Assembly (NCBI RefSeq): GCF_014268755.2
Contig: NZ_CP077093.1
Location: forward strand, 2,158,001 to 2,222,000
DNA from: Pseudomonas vanderleydeniana
Lineage (GTDB): Bacteria > Pseudomonadota > Gammaproteobacteria > Pseudomonadales > Pseudomonadaceae
Direction of reading: 5' to 3'
DNA length: 64,000 bases
Made by a program: the position numbers and the translations under genes. Positions 55,835 through 63,928 of the stretch are shown piece after piece. The notes beneath the pieces are model-generated. The model searched no databases, was not told where the DNA came from, and saw only the letters and a program-made list of their open reading frames with translations. The number at the start of each line of letters is the position of its first letter. Position 1 is the stretch's first letter.

Positions 55835-55866
55835 AAAGATCAGCAACCCCCTCGCTGCTGATCTTT
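55835..55866 (-). terminator. Terminator of the Lrp/AsnC gene
   Basis: An 11-bp perfect stem AAAGATCAGCA / TGCTGATCTTT with a 10-base loop lies 6 bases past the stop of the reverse-strand regulator gene. On that strand it is followed by TTTTC AAAAA, an acceptable tail. It may also stop read-through from ffs. Confidence 0.8.
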
Positions 55867-55871
55867 GCCCC

Positions 55872-56336
55872 TTAAAGCGGCACACTCGCCGCCTTCAACT
55901 GCCGCAGCACAAAACTCGACACCGAATGCCGCAGCCCTGGAATCTTGTAGAGCTTCTCCCGTAGCAGCCGCTCATAATCGCGGGTGTCCTTCACTGCCAG
56001 GCGTAGGAAGTAGTCGTACTCCCCTGATACCAGGTACGCCTCGATGACCTCGGGAATGTCGGCCAGTGCCTGCTCGAACTTGTCCAGTTGCTCGTCGCTG
56101 TGGTGCTCCAGCGTGACCATGACGATCAGCCCATCGCGGTAGCCCAGTTCCGTCATGTCGATGCGCGCCTGGTAGCCCTGGATCACGCCGGCGTCTTCCA
56201 TCCGCTTGATCCGCTGCCAGCAGGGGCTCGATGACAGGCCGACCTGCTTGCCGATGTCCTGCAGGCTGGCCCTGCCGTCCTTGCTGAGGACCCGCAAAAT
56301 CCGCCGGTCCATCTCATCAAGATTGTTTTTTTGCAT
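55872..56336 (-). CDS. Lrp/AsnC family transcriptional regulator
   Basis: The 154-residue protein has the Lrp layout: an N-terminal helix-turn-helix (LDEMDRRILRVLSKDGRAS, LQDIGKQVGLSSSPCWQRIKR, about 6-45) and a C-terminal RAM ligand domain with YLVSGEYDYFLRLAVKD near 100-116. The frame stays open upstream to 56678, but the ATG at 56334-56336 gives the normal start MQKNNLDEMDRRIL. It is divergent from the Phd-like/YitT pair and may control it in response to an amino acid. A stretch of poly-T precedes the start codon on the plus strand. Confidence 0.92.
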   Translation of the reverse strand: MQKNNLDEMDRRILRVLSKDGRASLQDIGKQVGLSSSPCWQRIKRMEDAGVIQGYQARIDMTELGYRDGLIVMVTLEHHSDEQLDKFEQALADIPEVIEAYLVSGEYDYFLRLAVKDTRDYERLLREKLYKIPGLRHSVSSFVLRQLKAASVPL

Positions 56337-56523
56337 ACTCTGGTTTCTACGAAAGGATTTTCCGCATCCTAGCGTTATCACCACAAAATACGAAAGCACT
56401 TTCCGCGCGTCGAAGCCCAGACTAAGCATCCAGCCATACGCCCCACGCGGGGCGTAGCGGGGCCGCCGGTGCAACCCACCAGGCCCGGCATAGAGGGCTG
56501 CCATCCCAAAAGGAAACGACGAC

Positions 56524-56709
56524 ATGCAGCAAGTGAAATACGGCGTGAACGATGCGCAGGACAGTCTCGAATTCATCCTCGAGCAGGTCACCCATGGGAC
56601 TGAAGTGGTCATCGTGCGCCACGGCATCGAGATCGCCCGGATCACTCCGGTCGAGGGGCTCGCCAATCGTGGCATCACGCCGATGAGTGTCCCTTATGAG
56701 CTCCGCTGA
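56524..56709 (+). CDS. Orphan Phd/YefM-like antitoxin
   Basis: This 61-residue protein resembles the N-terminal DNA-binding part of Phd/YefM antitoxins: NDAQDSLEFILEQVTHGTEVVIVRHGIEIARITPV follows the family's pattern (sequence given here in pieces: NDAQDSLEFILEQ, GTEVVIVRHG, IARITPV). AAAGGAAACGACGAC lies just before the ATG. No toxin gene follows; instead the end overlaps the YitT gene by 14 bases. It may be a small regulator of that gene, or a relic of a toxin-antitoxin pair. Confidence 0.65.
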   Translation: MQQVKYGVNDAQDSLEFILEQVTHGTEVVIVRHGIEIARITPVEGLANRGITPMSVPYELR

Positions 56710-57325
56710 CGAGCTGGCCGGGCTACCGGTTTCCTATCCTCGCCATAGTCTGCTGGACGACGCCTATGGCCTGTTCATCGGCATTGCCTTTGCCGCCACC
56801 GGCATCGCGATCCTGGGCAAGAGCGGGCTGATTACGGGCGGTATCGCGGGCATGGCGCTGTTGGGCTCGTTCATCAGTTCCTACACGCCGTCGGTGCTGG
56901 TTCCGGCGATCAATGTTCCTTTCCTGCTGTTCGCGCTGTTCACCATGGGGCGGGCGTTCACGCTCAAGAGCGTACTGGTCAGCTTCGCCCTGGGCCTGGG
57001 TGTCAGCCTGGTCAGCCCATTGCTGAGTGCGTCGGGTATCAATCCGGATATCGGTTGCATCCTGGGCGGGACGTTTCTCGGGATGGGTATCCTCTGCCTG
57101 GCCCGGCACAACGCCTCGATGGGTGGCACCGGGTCGGTGGTGCTGTGGATTCAGCGGCGGTTTTCGATCAATGCCGGTATCGCGCAACTGGCCTGCGATG
57201 CGGCGTTGTTCATCGTGGCGAGCCTGTACCTGCCTCTTGAGAAGATGGTCTGGTCGCTGCTGGGCACCGTGGCGATGAACGCGATCCTGATCATCTGGCA
57301 CAAACCCGGACGTTACCGGGGTTGA
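56696..57325 (+). CDS. YitT family membrane protein
   Basis: The 209-residue protein has about five to six membrane spans, with GIAFAATGIAILGKSGLITGGIAGMALL near residue 28 onward (given in pieces: GKSGLITGGIAGMAL) as the family motif and a repeated half structure. YitT proteins are inner membrane proteins of unknown transport role. ATG 56696 is preferred to GTG 56687; both lie inside the Phd-like gene, so translation is probably coupled. There is no strong ribosome binding site of its own, which supports this. Confidence 0.82.
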   Translation: MSSADELAGLPVSYPRHSLLDDAYGLFIGIAFAATGIAILGKSGLITGGIAGMALLGSFISSYTPSVLVPAINVPFLLFALFTMGRAFTLKSVLVSFALGLGVSLVSPLLSASGINPDIGCILGGTFLGMGILCLARHNASMGGTGSVVLWIQRRFSINAGIAQLACDAALFIVASLYLPLEKMVWSLLGTVAMNAILIIWHKPGRYRG

Positions 57326-57333
57326 GTTGAGGG

Positions 57334-57352
57334 GAGGCCCGGGACGGGCCTC
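57334..57352. terminator. Strong hairpin after yitT, poor T tail
   Basis: GAGGCCCG / CGGGCCTC with loop GGA forms a perfect 8-bp stem nine bases after the YitT stop, between convergent genes. The tail (TTGG) is weak, so it is only a probable terminator. Confidence 0.5.
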
Positions 57353-57389
57353 TTGGTGGTGAATGCAAAGTGCTGGCGGGTAGCAGCGG

Positions 57390-58175
57390 TTACGGCAATC
57401 GGTTCCGCGCGGCTTCGTCGATCAGGATTTCAGTTTTCCCGCCATTGGGCGTGACAATCGTCATCGCCGTCGAGTAACGGTACGCGCCAGTATCGAGCTT
57501 CAACTCTTCGCCATTGCTCATGTACTTGCCAGTCTGGATGGCGATCACGGACTGCAGCCAGTCAGAGATGTAATAGTTGTTGTTCGAAGTGGAGGTCGAT
57601 GGGGAGTTGTTGAATGTGAATACATCACTTTTTATGCAACTGTACTTGTACAGTTTTCCAGGAAGTCCGGTTATATACCGGCTGGCATCAAACTGTCCTT
57701 GGAACTTACAGTCCAGGACATTCTTGCTATAAGCTGTGCCATTGACCAGGATGGTTTTTTCCACGTAATAGGTAAAGTCGGACGACGGCATTTTGCCCTT
57801 CGTCTTCAGGTTCAGTTTCGTGATCTTGATGCTGGGGTCGCTGCTGTAGGTTTCCAGCCCATAAAACATGGGTAAGGTTTTATGGGCATAGGTTGGAATG
57901 TCCTGTGAGTCCGTGGGTTTTGGCGGCCAGGACGTTACATAGGTTCTGCCGTTCTGCCACGATGTGACCGTGGTGCTGATGTTCCTGTGCTGGTCATCGC
58001 TACCCGCCAGCGGATCGTACTCGTACTGTTCCTTGAGGGCCGGGTTGTCGACAGGCATGTCAGCAGGCCAGGTGCGGAGCTTCTTCATCTCGGCGAAGGC
58101 CAGGCCCTGCATGCCCAGGACAGAGAGGGCCATGCCCAGTACAAAAGCGGATTTCTTCAGCGACTGCGGGCACAT
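57390..58175 (-). CDS. Exported protein of unknown function (second of a pair)
   Basis: The 261-residue product has a signal peptide (MCPQSLKKSAFVLGM start, cleavage after AFA at about residue 28). The mature part is rich in Ser, Thr, Tyr and Lys, with two Cys (near 156 and 181) that could form one disulfide, and a Ser/Thr/Asn-rich tract near 193-202. I know no family match. Its ATG overlaps the end of the upstream gene by 19 bases, so the two are coupled. Base composition is more AT-rich than the flanks, hinting at recent acquisition. Confidence 0.75.
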   Translation of the reverse strand: MCPQSLKKSAFVLGMALSVLGMQGLAFAEMKKLRTWPADMPVDNPALKEQYEYDPLAGSDDQHRNISTTVTSWQNGRTYVTSWPPKPTDSQDIPTYAHKTLPMFYGLETYSSDPSIKITKLNLKTKGKMPSSDFTYYVEKTILVNGTAYSKNVLDCKFQGQFDASRYITGLPGKLYKYSCIKSDVFTFNNSPSTSTSNNNYYISDWLQSVIAIQTGKYMSNGEELKLDTGAYRYSTAMTIVTPNGGKTEILIDEAARNRLP

Positions 58176-58867
58176 ACGTCACACCGTTCGATGGTAAAGG
58201 AAGAGGCGGAGATCGGTTTCAGGCTGGCACTATGTTCGATCGCGCTTCGGCTGTTGGAAAGCACAGTGAAGTAGGGCGTGTTATCAATGAAGTAGCTGAC
58301 TTTCGAACAGCTCGCCTCGGACGAGCTGACCTTGAAATCAACGCCGGTCTTGAGCTTTTTCACAATCTGGATACTGGCCTTGCATATATCCACTGTCTTT
58401 GAGCAATCGCAGTTCGAGGTGCTCGAAGTGGATGTGTCATCTTCAGTCTGTGCGCGACTTTTCCAGTCCTGGGTGTCCTGGGAGGCATTGCTGATCAACT
58501 GGTTGGCATTGAGGAGCGCCGCTTGACGCTGTTGCTCCTGTTGCTGCAACCGAACGCGATCCTCCGCCTGGCGCCGATAGGCTTCCTGCAGTGCCTCGTC
58601 ACGCTGGCGCTGCTGCTCGGTATTCTGCTCGGACTGCTGGTCGAGCAGTTCGCCAATGGCGCCCACCGCATTGATGATCTGCGTGGTTTGCTCGGCGTTG
58701 ATCTTCGGCGTGGCGCGTTTCGGTGCCGTCGTCGTACCGGTCGAACCGTTGTCGCACCAACCGGTTTTGCCTGAGGCGCTGACCAGGCATTCCGCCTGCG
58801 CAGGCAGGCTCAAACAGGCCAGGACACTGGTCGCGATCAACCAGGCTGGCAAACAAATGATTTTCAT
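58157..58867 (-). CDS. Exported coiled-coil protein of unknown function (first of a pair)
   Basis: The 236 residues begin with a signal peptide (cleavage after AQA at about residue 25). A Gln/Arg/Glu-rich helical coiled coil runs from about 80 to 130 (QQSEQNTEQQRQRDEALQEA region). A Ser/Thr linker with CDC follows, then a Cys-containing C-terminal domain (IC, SC and CDVC), eight Cys in all in the mature part or so, suited to disulfides in the periplasm. Not a family I recognise. It is followed, with overlap, by a second exported protein, so a secreted or envelope complex is inferred. Confidence 0.75.
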   Translation of the reverse strand: MKIICLPAWLIATSVLACLSLPAQAECLVSASGKTGWCDNGSTGTTTAPKRATPKINAEQTTQIINAVGAIGELLDQQSEQNTEQQRQRDEALQEAYRRQAEDRVRLQQQEQQRQAALLNANQLISNASQDTQDWKSRAQTEDDTSTSSTSNCDCSKTVDICKASIQIVKKLKTGVDFKVSSSEASCSKVSYFIDNTPYFTVLSNSRSAIEHSASLKPISASSFTIERCDVCARSR

Positions 58868-59058
58868 AGGACACCCATTTTGAATGGGCGGATCATCGCA
58901 TCAACCACTGTTCCGGTGTAGTGGCTATTTGTCACCATTGGTCGGAAAGAATATCAACGAGTACTCGTCGATAGTTGAAGTTTGGATCTGCTGATTGCAG
59001 TCACTGTTGTTTGATGGAGTGTGTTTTTATTTTGGCGCCATTATTTAAACTTCCGGAT

Positions 59059-59880
59059 TTAAATCGCCGCTCGCAACTCTCTCGGTGACAACCCGTAGTG
59101 CTTGCGAAACCGCACTGCAAAGCGCGATGCCGAGGCATATCCGCTCGCCGCCGCAATTTCGCCAATCGGCCTTGGCGTGGTCTGTAGCCAATGCAGCGCC
59201 ATGCCCAACCGGACGTTCTCCAGGATATTGCTGAAACTGTCGTCCTCGTTCGCCAGTTGGCGGCGCAAGGTCGAGGCGCCCAGGTGCAGGCGCTCGGCGA
59301 CATCCGCCACCGTCCAGTCCCGTGCCGGAGCGCTCATGACGATCTGCTGCACGCGTTCGCACAGTGGATCGCGACGGTCCAGCAGGACCGGGCCCGCCCA
59401 GCCGCCCAGTGTCAGGGCCAGCAATACGGCCTCCGCGTAGTGGCTGCGCAGGGCATCCGGTGCGTCGCTATTGATCGCCTGCAGCAGGCTCTCCCAGGCA
59501 TGGGTGGTGTGTCGATCCAGCGGCACGCAGAGTTCCTGCGGGCCGATCGGGTTCGGCAGGGCATTGATCTGCTGGCCATGGCGGGCGCTGAAAGCGCGCA
59601 GCAGCTGCGTCGGAAAACTCACCGTGTCGGCGATGTAATAGCCCTGTACACCGGGGTAGTTGTTGATCGCCACTTCGCGTCCGGCCGGCAGCAGGATCAG
59701 GTGCCTGGAGCCCACGCGCATCTGCCGGTCGTCCCAGCTCATCAGCTTCTCACCCTGGCGGATCCGGCACAGGGTGGTGACGAAGATCGGTACCCGTTGC
59801 AGCGCATGGGGCTGGCGGGCCTGGATCACGCTGGTGCCGAGGCGGCTTTCGCGATGCTGGGGGCCGGCAGGTGCGTTCAT
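59059..59880 (-). CDS. AraC family transcriptional regulator
   Basis: The 273 residues have an N-terminal cupin-like sensor part (about 20-150) and a C-terminal pair of helix-turn-helix motifs (DWTVADVAERLHLGASTLRR near 187-207; PIGEIAAASGYASASRFAVRF near 237-257, given in part). The start is two bases after the stop of the upstream PEBP gene, so it is co-transcribed with it. It may sense a ligand linked to that protein or regulate the pair. Target genes not known. Confidence 0.9.
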   Translation of the reverse strand: MNAPAGPQHRESRLGTSVIQARQPHALQRVPIFVTTLCRIRQGEKLMSWDDRQMRVGSRHLILLPAGREVAINNYPGVQGYYIADTVSFPTQLLRAFSARHGQQINALPNPIGPQELCVPLDRHTTHAWESLLQAINSDAPDALRSHYAEAVLLALTLGGWAGPVLLDRRDPLCERVQQIVMSAPARDWTVADVAERLHLGASTLRRQLANEDDSFSNILENVRLGMALHWLQTTPRPIGEIAAASGYASASRFAVRFRKHYGLSPRELRAAI

Positions 59881-59882
59881 GG

Positions 59883-60428
59883 TTACGGGCGTCCGTAGGT
59901 GGCGGTGAGGGTGGCCTTGCCCAGGGTGTTGGCATTGAGCATGTAGCCCACCATGGCACCGCTGGATTGTTCGTCGACCGGCAGTTTATCCGCCTTCAAC
60001 GCCCAGACGGTGAATTGGTAGCGATGCGGCTTGTCACCTGGTGGCGGGCAGGCGCCGCCGAAACCGGGTTGGCCATAGTCGGTGCGCCCTTGTATCGCAC
60101 CGGCAGGCAACTGGCCGCCTGTGCTGCCGGCGCCGGATGGCAGCTCATGGGTGGAGGCGGGGAGATTGACCACAGTCCAGTGCCACCAGCCGCTACCGGT
60201 CGGGGCATCTGGATCGTAGGCGGTGATGGCGAAGCTTTTGGTGCCCGCCGGGGCGTTCCGCCAGGACAATTGCGGCGAGGTGTTGCCGCCAGTGCAGCCA
60301 AAGCCCTGGAACACTTCGCGACTGCTCAACGGCTTGCCGTCGCTGATGTCGTGGCTGGTGAGGGTGAGGTCGGCTGCCTGGGCGGCAACGCTCAAGCTGA
60401 GGGCTGCGAGGAAGAGTGCGGTTTTCAT
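59883..60428 (-). CDS. Exported YbhB/YbcL-type PEBP protein
   Basis: The 181-residue protein belongs to the phosphatidylethanolamine-binding / Raf-kinase-inhibitor-like family. It has a signal peptide (MKTALFLAALSLSVAAQA), then SPQLSWRNAPAGTKSFAI near 50-67, DPDAPTGSGWWHW near 72-84, and the GYGQPGFGGACPP-like region near 115-127 (here DYGQPGFGGACPPPGDKPH) with the conserved His. Ligand and role are not established for bacterial members. It is coupled to the AraC gene after it. Confidence 0.9.
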   Translation of the reverse strand: MKTALFLAALSLSVAAQAADLTLTSHDISDGKPLSSREVFQGFGCTGGNTSPQLSWRNAPAGTKSFAITAYDPDAPTGSGWWHWTVVNLPASTHELPSGAGSTGGQLPAGAIQGRTDYGQPGFGGACPPPGDKPHRYQFTVWALKADKLPVDEQSSGAMVGYMLNANTLGKATLTATYGRP

Positions 60429-60622
60429 GGGGATCTCGTCTTCTGGGTGATAAGGCGAGTCTATGGGGTGGCGGGGAGGGGGACTGTGCCGGGGTGCTCA
60501 GGTGTTGTGCCGAAACGCTCGAGCTGTAGGGAACGGATGAAATGGCGGGTGAGTGTGGATTGGGCCTGCGACTGCTGTGCAGTCGAACGTGGGCAAGCCC
60601 ACTCGCCACAGGAGAGGAGGGT

Positions 60623-60645
60623 GGCTCACCCGGTCAGGGTGAGCC
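60623..60645. terminator. Hairpin after the DUF2167 gene
   Basis: GGCTCACCC / GGGTGAGCC, a perfect 9-bp stem with loop GGTCA, lies 10 bases past the DUF2167 stop on the reverse strand. No T run follows, so it is only a possible terminator. Nearby GGGCAAGCCCACTCGCCAC is a REP half. Confidence 0.4.
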
Positions 60646-60654
60646 AGGTCCGAG

Positions 60655-61563
60655 TCAGGATTGCTTGCGCTTGAACAGCTTGCCGAAGAAGCCGGCGATG
60701 GCCACCAGGCCCAGGATGATGAACTTCTTGAACGCCAGCAGGGCAACGCCGATCTTGGCGAACAGGCCTGCCTTGGCGGCGATGCCGCCGGCGACCAGAG
60801 CGGCCAGGCCGTACGGCGCCAGCTTGTCGGTCTTGGAATCGTAGTCGGCGTAGCGGTTGCCGTCGGTGAAGTTGGTGAAGGCGAGGATCTTCGGCGTTTC
60901 CTGCTTGATGGTCTGCAGGTCGGCCATCGCCGCCACGGCGTTGAGCTCCAGTACACCTTCGCGGCCCAGCACGCGGATGCTGTAGTTCAGGGTGGTCTGG
61001 TCGGCGTCGTCGGCCTTCAGCTCACGCGCCCAGTACATCTTGTGAGTGGCCTGGTCGTAGCTCGGTGGTTCGGCCCAGCCCAGCAGTGTCAGGCCGGCGT
61101 AGCCTTCCTTGCGACGCTCCTTGTTGTCTTCCTCGTCATCGGCCTTCATCTGCTTGAGCAGGTCGGCGTAGTCGATCTTGGCTGCGTCATCGTCGGAAAT
61201 GTGGCCGTCGTTCTTGTAGCTGATGATCACGCCCCAGCCGTTGTCGGCCAGTGGGCTGACGGCGGTCGGGATGATCATGCCGAGCGTCTTGTGCCCCGGG
61301 GGGTTGCCCCAGGCCTCGGTCAGCAGGCGCTCGGTGTCGCTCGGCGACAGGTAGTAGAACTCGTTGTTGAGTTGCAGGCTGGCGATGCCGCCGGGCAGGG
61401 TGATGTTGCCGTGCTGTTGCTTGAGCGTGGCCAGCCACTGTTCGGCGCTCTGGTGCGGTTGTTCGCTGGCGGTTGGCGCAGGCGCGGGAGTGCTGGCGGC
61501 AATGGCGGGCAAAGTGGTTGCGCTGAGCAACACTGCCGCCAACAACTGGCGCAGGTGTTTCAT
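60655..61563 (-). CDS. DUF2167 domain membrane protein
   Basis: The 302 residues have a signal peptide (cleavage after AIAAS at about 23), a large periplasmic domain (about 40-250, with the GITLPGGIASLQLN-like GNITLPGGIASLQL, and GWGVIISYKNDGHISDDDA) and a C-terminal span (about 258-292) ending KRKQS. This is the architecture of the DUF2167 family, found in many proteobacteria; function is unknown. It seems monocistronic, in reverse orientation. Confidence 0.87.
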   Translation of the reverse strand: MKHLRQLLAAVLLSATTLPAIAASTPAPAPTASEQPHQSAEQWLATLKQQHGNITLPGGIASLQLNNEFYYLSPSDTERLLTEAWGNPPGHKTLGMIIPTAVSPLADNGWGVIISYKNDGHISDDDAAKIDYADLLKQMKADDEEDNKERRKEGYAGLTLLGWAEPPSYDQATHKMYWARELKADDADQTTLNYSIRVLGREGVLELNAVAAMADLQTIKQETPKILAFTNFTDGNRYADYDSKTDKLAPYGLAALVAGGIAAKAGLFAKIGVALLAFKKFIILGLVAIAGFFGKLFKRKQS

Positions 61564-61647
61564 CGTAGTCCCTTACAATTTGAATTAATTTGGCCGCGCA
61601 GGATAACCGAAAGAGCTGGTCAATCGCCAGAATCCCATGTTTGGGCG

Positions 61648-62523
61648 CTACTGCGAGGGCAGCTCCAGACGCTCCTGGAGCAGCTTGGCGAAGGCCTCGC
61701 GGGCCGGGTGGCGGGTGGTTTCCCTGTGCCAGATGAAGCTGTTCTGCACCGGTGTCAGTTCCTCGAAACGGTAGGTCGCCAGCCCCGTGGATTGTTCGAA
61801 GCGACGCAGGATGCCCTCCGGCACCAGTGACACGCCGGCCCCGGCATTCACGCTGCCGATGATCGTGCCCCAACTGCCGTAGCTGGCGATTGGCGGGTGG
61901 CGGTCGTGCTCCTGCACCCAGTTCTTCAGCGCGGCACGATAGGGGCAGCCGTTCGGCCACATGATCAGGGTGCGTCCCAGCAGATCGTGGGCGTTGTGGA
62001 TTGGCGGGCTGTCGGCGGCACTGATCAGTACCAGGTTCTCGCGGTACAGCGCGGTCGTGGCGATTTTCGGATGATGGATCTCGGCAGCCACCAACGCGCC
62101 GTCGAGGCGGCGCTGGCGCACATCCTCCATCAGTTGTGTCCAGGTGCCGGTGATCAGTTCCAGGCTGACTTCGGGGTAGGTCCGGTGATATTCGGCGAGC
62201 AGCGCCGGCAGGTGCACGGTTGCGCAGGATTCGATGGCGCCGATGCGCAAGGTGCCGGAAGGGCGGGTGTTGGCGTCAACGGCGCGCCTGGCTTCGTCCA
62301 CCAGGTCGAGAATCCTCGAGCAGTATTCCAGGAAGATCTGCCCGGCCGGGCTGATGCTCAGGCCGCGCCCGGCACGTACGAACAGTTCGGTGCCCAGCTC
62401 GCCCTCCAGTTGCTTGATGCGCGTGGTGATGTTGGAGGGCACGCAGTGCAGCCGTTGGGCGGCGAGGGCGATGCTGCCGGTTTCGGCAACCGCTTTCACC
62501 ATGCGCATTTGCGCCAGTTCCAT
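61648..62523 (-). CDS. LysR family transcriptional regulator
   Basis: The 291-residue protein has an N-terminal LysR winged helix (QMRMVKAVAETGSIALAAQRLHCVPSNITTRIK region, about 5-38, cited in part) and a C-terminal effector domain with IGAIESCATVHLPALLAEY near 93-111. The helix-turn-helix variant with HCVPSNIT is that of the group that includes PtrR-like regulators. It is divergent from the EamA transporter gene (about 100 bases between starts), the usual layout for a LysR protein controlling its neighbour. Confidence 0.92.
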   Translation of the reverse strand: MELAQMRMVKAVAETGSIALAAQRLHCVPSNITTRIKQLEGELGTELFVRAGRGLSISPAGQIFLEYCSRILDLVDEARRAVDANTRPSGTLRIGAIESCATVHLPALLAEYHRTYPEVSLELITGTWTQLMEDVRQRRLDGALVAAEIHHPKIATTALYRENLVLISAADSPPIHNAHDLLGRTLIMWPNGCPYRAALKNWVQEHDRHPPIASYGSWGTIIGSVNAGAGVSLVPEGILRRFEQSTGLATYRFEELTPVQNSFIWHRETTRHPAREAFAKLLQERLELPSQ

Positions 62524-62629
62524 GATTCACTCCCGGTGAATTCTCGTCTCAATATTCGTCAATTGTGCTGGACGCCAGGCCGCTCAAGACTGGGTGCACT
62601 CCCTAGATCATCTTGGATGTCGTCCTGCC

Positions 62630-63607
62630 GTGAAAGCCCTGCCTTCGATAAAAGTGTCCCTCGCCACCGCCTCGGTGATTCTCTGTTGGGCCTATTCGCC
62701 GACCGGTATCCATATCGGCCTGGAACACTACAGTCCGGGCCACCTGGCCCTGCTGCGTTTCCTGGTCGCCTCGGTGTTCATGGCCGGGGTGGCGCTGGTC
62801 AAGGGGATTGCCTTGCCGCGCCTGCGTGACCTGCCTTGGCTGTTCGTGCTGGGCTTCTTCGCGATCTTCCTGCATCACGTCAGCATCAATTATGGCCAGC
62901 AGTGGGTCACGCCGGGGGCGGGAAGCGTATTGGCGCAGTCGACGCCGCTGTTCAGTACGCTGATCGCCTACTTCTGGCTCAAGGAAGCGGTGACCGGCTG
63001 GCGCTGGCTGGGGGTGTTCGCCGGGTTCGTCGGAGTGCTGCTGGTGATCTGGGGGGATCGCGGGATCGGTACGTTCAATCCCCAGGGTTTTCTGATCGTG
63101 CTGGCGGCGCTGTCCTGGAGTATCTATTTCGCCCTGCAGAAGCACTACGCCCATCACTACAGTGGGCTGACCACGGTGTGCTACATGGTCTGGGCCGGGA
63201 CGCTGCTGCTGTGCGTCTACCTGCCGGGGCTGGAGCAGGCGGTGACCCGCGCTTCGCTGCGGGTGAATGTCGCGGTACTGGTGCTGGGGATCTTTCCCAG
63301 TGCCCTGGCCTACCTGGCCTGGGCCTATGTGCTGACGCATTCGGCGGTCAGTCGCTCAGCGGTTGCACTGTACCTGATTCCGCCGGTGGCGATCGTCATG
63401 GCGGCGCTGGTGCTGGGCGTCGGGGTGTCGCCGCTGGTGCTGCTGGGGGGCGCGGTCGTGCTGGGCAGTGTGCTGGCGTTGCATCTCGAGGGACGTGCTG
63501 GTGCGGTTTCTGGCGGCGATGCCGGTTCCAGCAGGGGAAGTCCCCATGGGCCCGATTCGAAGGTGCTCGCGCCCCAGGTCCAGCCCCGTGGGGCGGACCT
63601 GAAGTGA
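62630..63607 (+). CDS. EamA/DMT family transporter
   Basis: The 325-residue protein is a drug/metabolite transporter with ten predicted spans in two EamA halves (about 5-135 and 145-285) and a polar, Gly/Ser-rich tail. The ORF extends to a GTG at 62594; I choose GTG 62630 (VKALPSIKVSLATASVILCW), but neither has a strong ribosome binding site. It is divergent from the LysR gene, which probably controls it. Substrate is unknown; members often export amino acids or metabolites. Confidence 0.85.
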   Translation: MKALPSIKVSLATASVILCWAYSPTGIHIGLEHYSPGHLALLRFLVASVFMAGVALVKGIALPRLRDLPWLFVLGFFAIFLHHVSINYGQQWVTPGAGSVLAQSTPLFSTLIAYFWLKEAVTGWRWLGVFAGFVGVLLVIWGDRGIGTFNPQGFLIVLAALSWSIYFALQKHYAHHYSGLTTVCYMVWAGTLLLCVYLPGLEQAVTRASLRVNVAVLVLGIFPSALAYLAWAYVLTHSAVSRSAVALYLIPPVAIVMAALVLGVGVSPLVLLGGAVVLGSVLALHLEGRAGAVSGGDAGSSRGSPHGPDSKVLAPQVQPRGADLK

Positions 63608-63613
63608 GGTGAT

Positions 63614-63928
63614 TCAGGGCTTGGACAAGGCGAGATCGACCGCGGCGATCAGTTTTCCCAGGTCCTTTGAGGGGGCTTTGTGAATGACGCCGAACAGGTA
63701 GGCACGCTGTTCATCCTCGTCGCCCATATCCGCGAAAAACACTTTCAGTTTTACCCCGAGCACATCAGCGAACAGAAACAGGGCTTCGACGCTGGGTGTG
63801 TAACTGCCGGTTTCGAAGCGGCTGATGGTTTTGGGGTCAAAACCGGTTCTCTCACCAAGTTCAGCCTGAGTCAGCCCCGCTACCTTGCGATAGCGTCTAA
63901 TGGCCATACCCAAACTTGAAATTTCCAT
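63614..63928 (-). CDS. XRE family helix-turn-helix regulator
   Basis: The 104-residue protein has a Cro/C1-type helix-turn-helix at about 8-62 (IRRYRKVAGLTQAELGERTG, then FDPKTISRFETGSYTPS), and a short C-terminal part without known domain. It is convergent with the EamA gene. On the right it faces the window edge, where an ATG at 63988 could begin a divergent gene; only four codons are visible. Function is unknown, probably a DNA-binding regulator. Confidence 0.85.
   Translation of the reverse strand: MEISSLGMAIRRYRKVAGLTQAELGERTGFDPKTISRFETGSYTPSVEALFLFADVLGVKLKVFFADMGDEDEQRAYLFGVIHKAPSKDLGKLIAAVDLALSKP

Noticed and set aside
57390-58867. Toxin-immunity pair
   Set aside because: Both proteins carry signal peptides and neither resembles a known effector or immunity family; the sequence gives no support.
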